Of a DNA stretch of 16,779 bases, positions 15,812-16,779 are shown piece after piece. The notes beneath the pieces were generated by a model. It was not told the origin of the DNA. It saw only the letters and a list, made by a program, of their open reading frames with translations, and ran no database searches. The position numbers were made by a program, and so were the translations under genes. How positions within the stretch are numbered: the stretch's first letter is position 1; the number at the start of each line of letters is the position of its first letter. Source of the DNA: Lysobacterales bacterium UBA2790 (GTDB lineage: Bacteria; Pseudomonadota; Gammaproteobacteria; Xanthomonadales; Xanthomonadaceae); the NCBI GenBank assembly GCA_002352135.1, contig DEHW01000051.1, positions 5,512-22,290 on the forward strand. The letters are read 5' to 3'.

Positions 15812-16779
<968 letters not shown>

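Overview
The window is an ordinary-looking, GC-rich, gene-dense piece of a gammaproteobacterial chromosome. Gene content points to the Lysobacterales (Xanthomonadales) or a close relative: an SMC condensin, a FFLEELY-motif protein, TldD-WrbA-DUF2069, a BepA-like M48 protease, a phasin, and a YtrA-type GntR/ABC operon whose operator has the GGTG-N16-CACC form I recall for Xanthomonas YtrA. The order-level assignment is inference. I see no mobile element, CRISPR array, tRNA or rRNA.

Layout. (1) 1-3279, plus strand: the 3' end of smc, then pxpA and two membrane-protein genes (DUF969, DUF979). The spacing is 8 bp and then two ATGA overlaps. This is a 5-oxoproline (pyroglutamate) use module placed directly behind smc. 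(2) 3393-5063, plus: a BepA-like periplasmic M48 metalloprotease with a helical-repeat C-terminus. (3) 8289-5046, minus: a tight four-gene run (FFLEELY protein, tldD, wrbA-like, DUF2069) whose last gene overlaps the 3' end of the protease gene by 18 bp. (4) 8356-10342, plus: a patatin-like lipase/phospholipase followed by a phasin with Lys/Ala-rich tails, closed by a strong intrinsic terminator. (5) 13058-10394, minus: a SlyD-like FKBP, a CspA-family protein with a long leader and its own terminator, and a class I [4Fe-4S] fumarase. (6) 13309-15722, plus: a YtrA-type operon with a 73-residue secreted or membrane-anchored protein, a short GntR repressor, an ABC ATPase and an ABC-2-like permease, starting from a promoter overlaid by an inverted repeat. 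(7) 15854 to the end, plus: the first two-thirds of purB.

How the genes work together. PxpA is one part of the ATP-dependent 5-oxoprolinase and the two membrane proteins are the likely uptake route. The protease acts in outer-membrane protein quality control. TldD is half of the TldD/TldE peptide protease, whose partner is not in the window. The patatin and phasin may both act at polyhydroxyalkanoate granule surfaces (inference). The GntR protein very likely represses its own operon, which makes an efflux or envelope-stress type ABC transporter.

Most genes are recognisable housekeeping families. The least explained parts are the split DUF969/DUF979 transporter, the FFLEELY protein and the 73-residue first gene of the GntR/ABC operon. 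I found no convincing evidence of a wholly new system.
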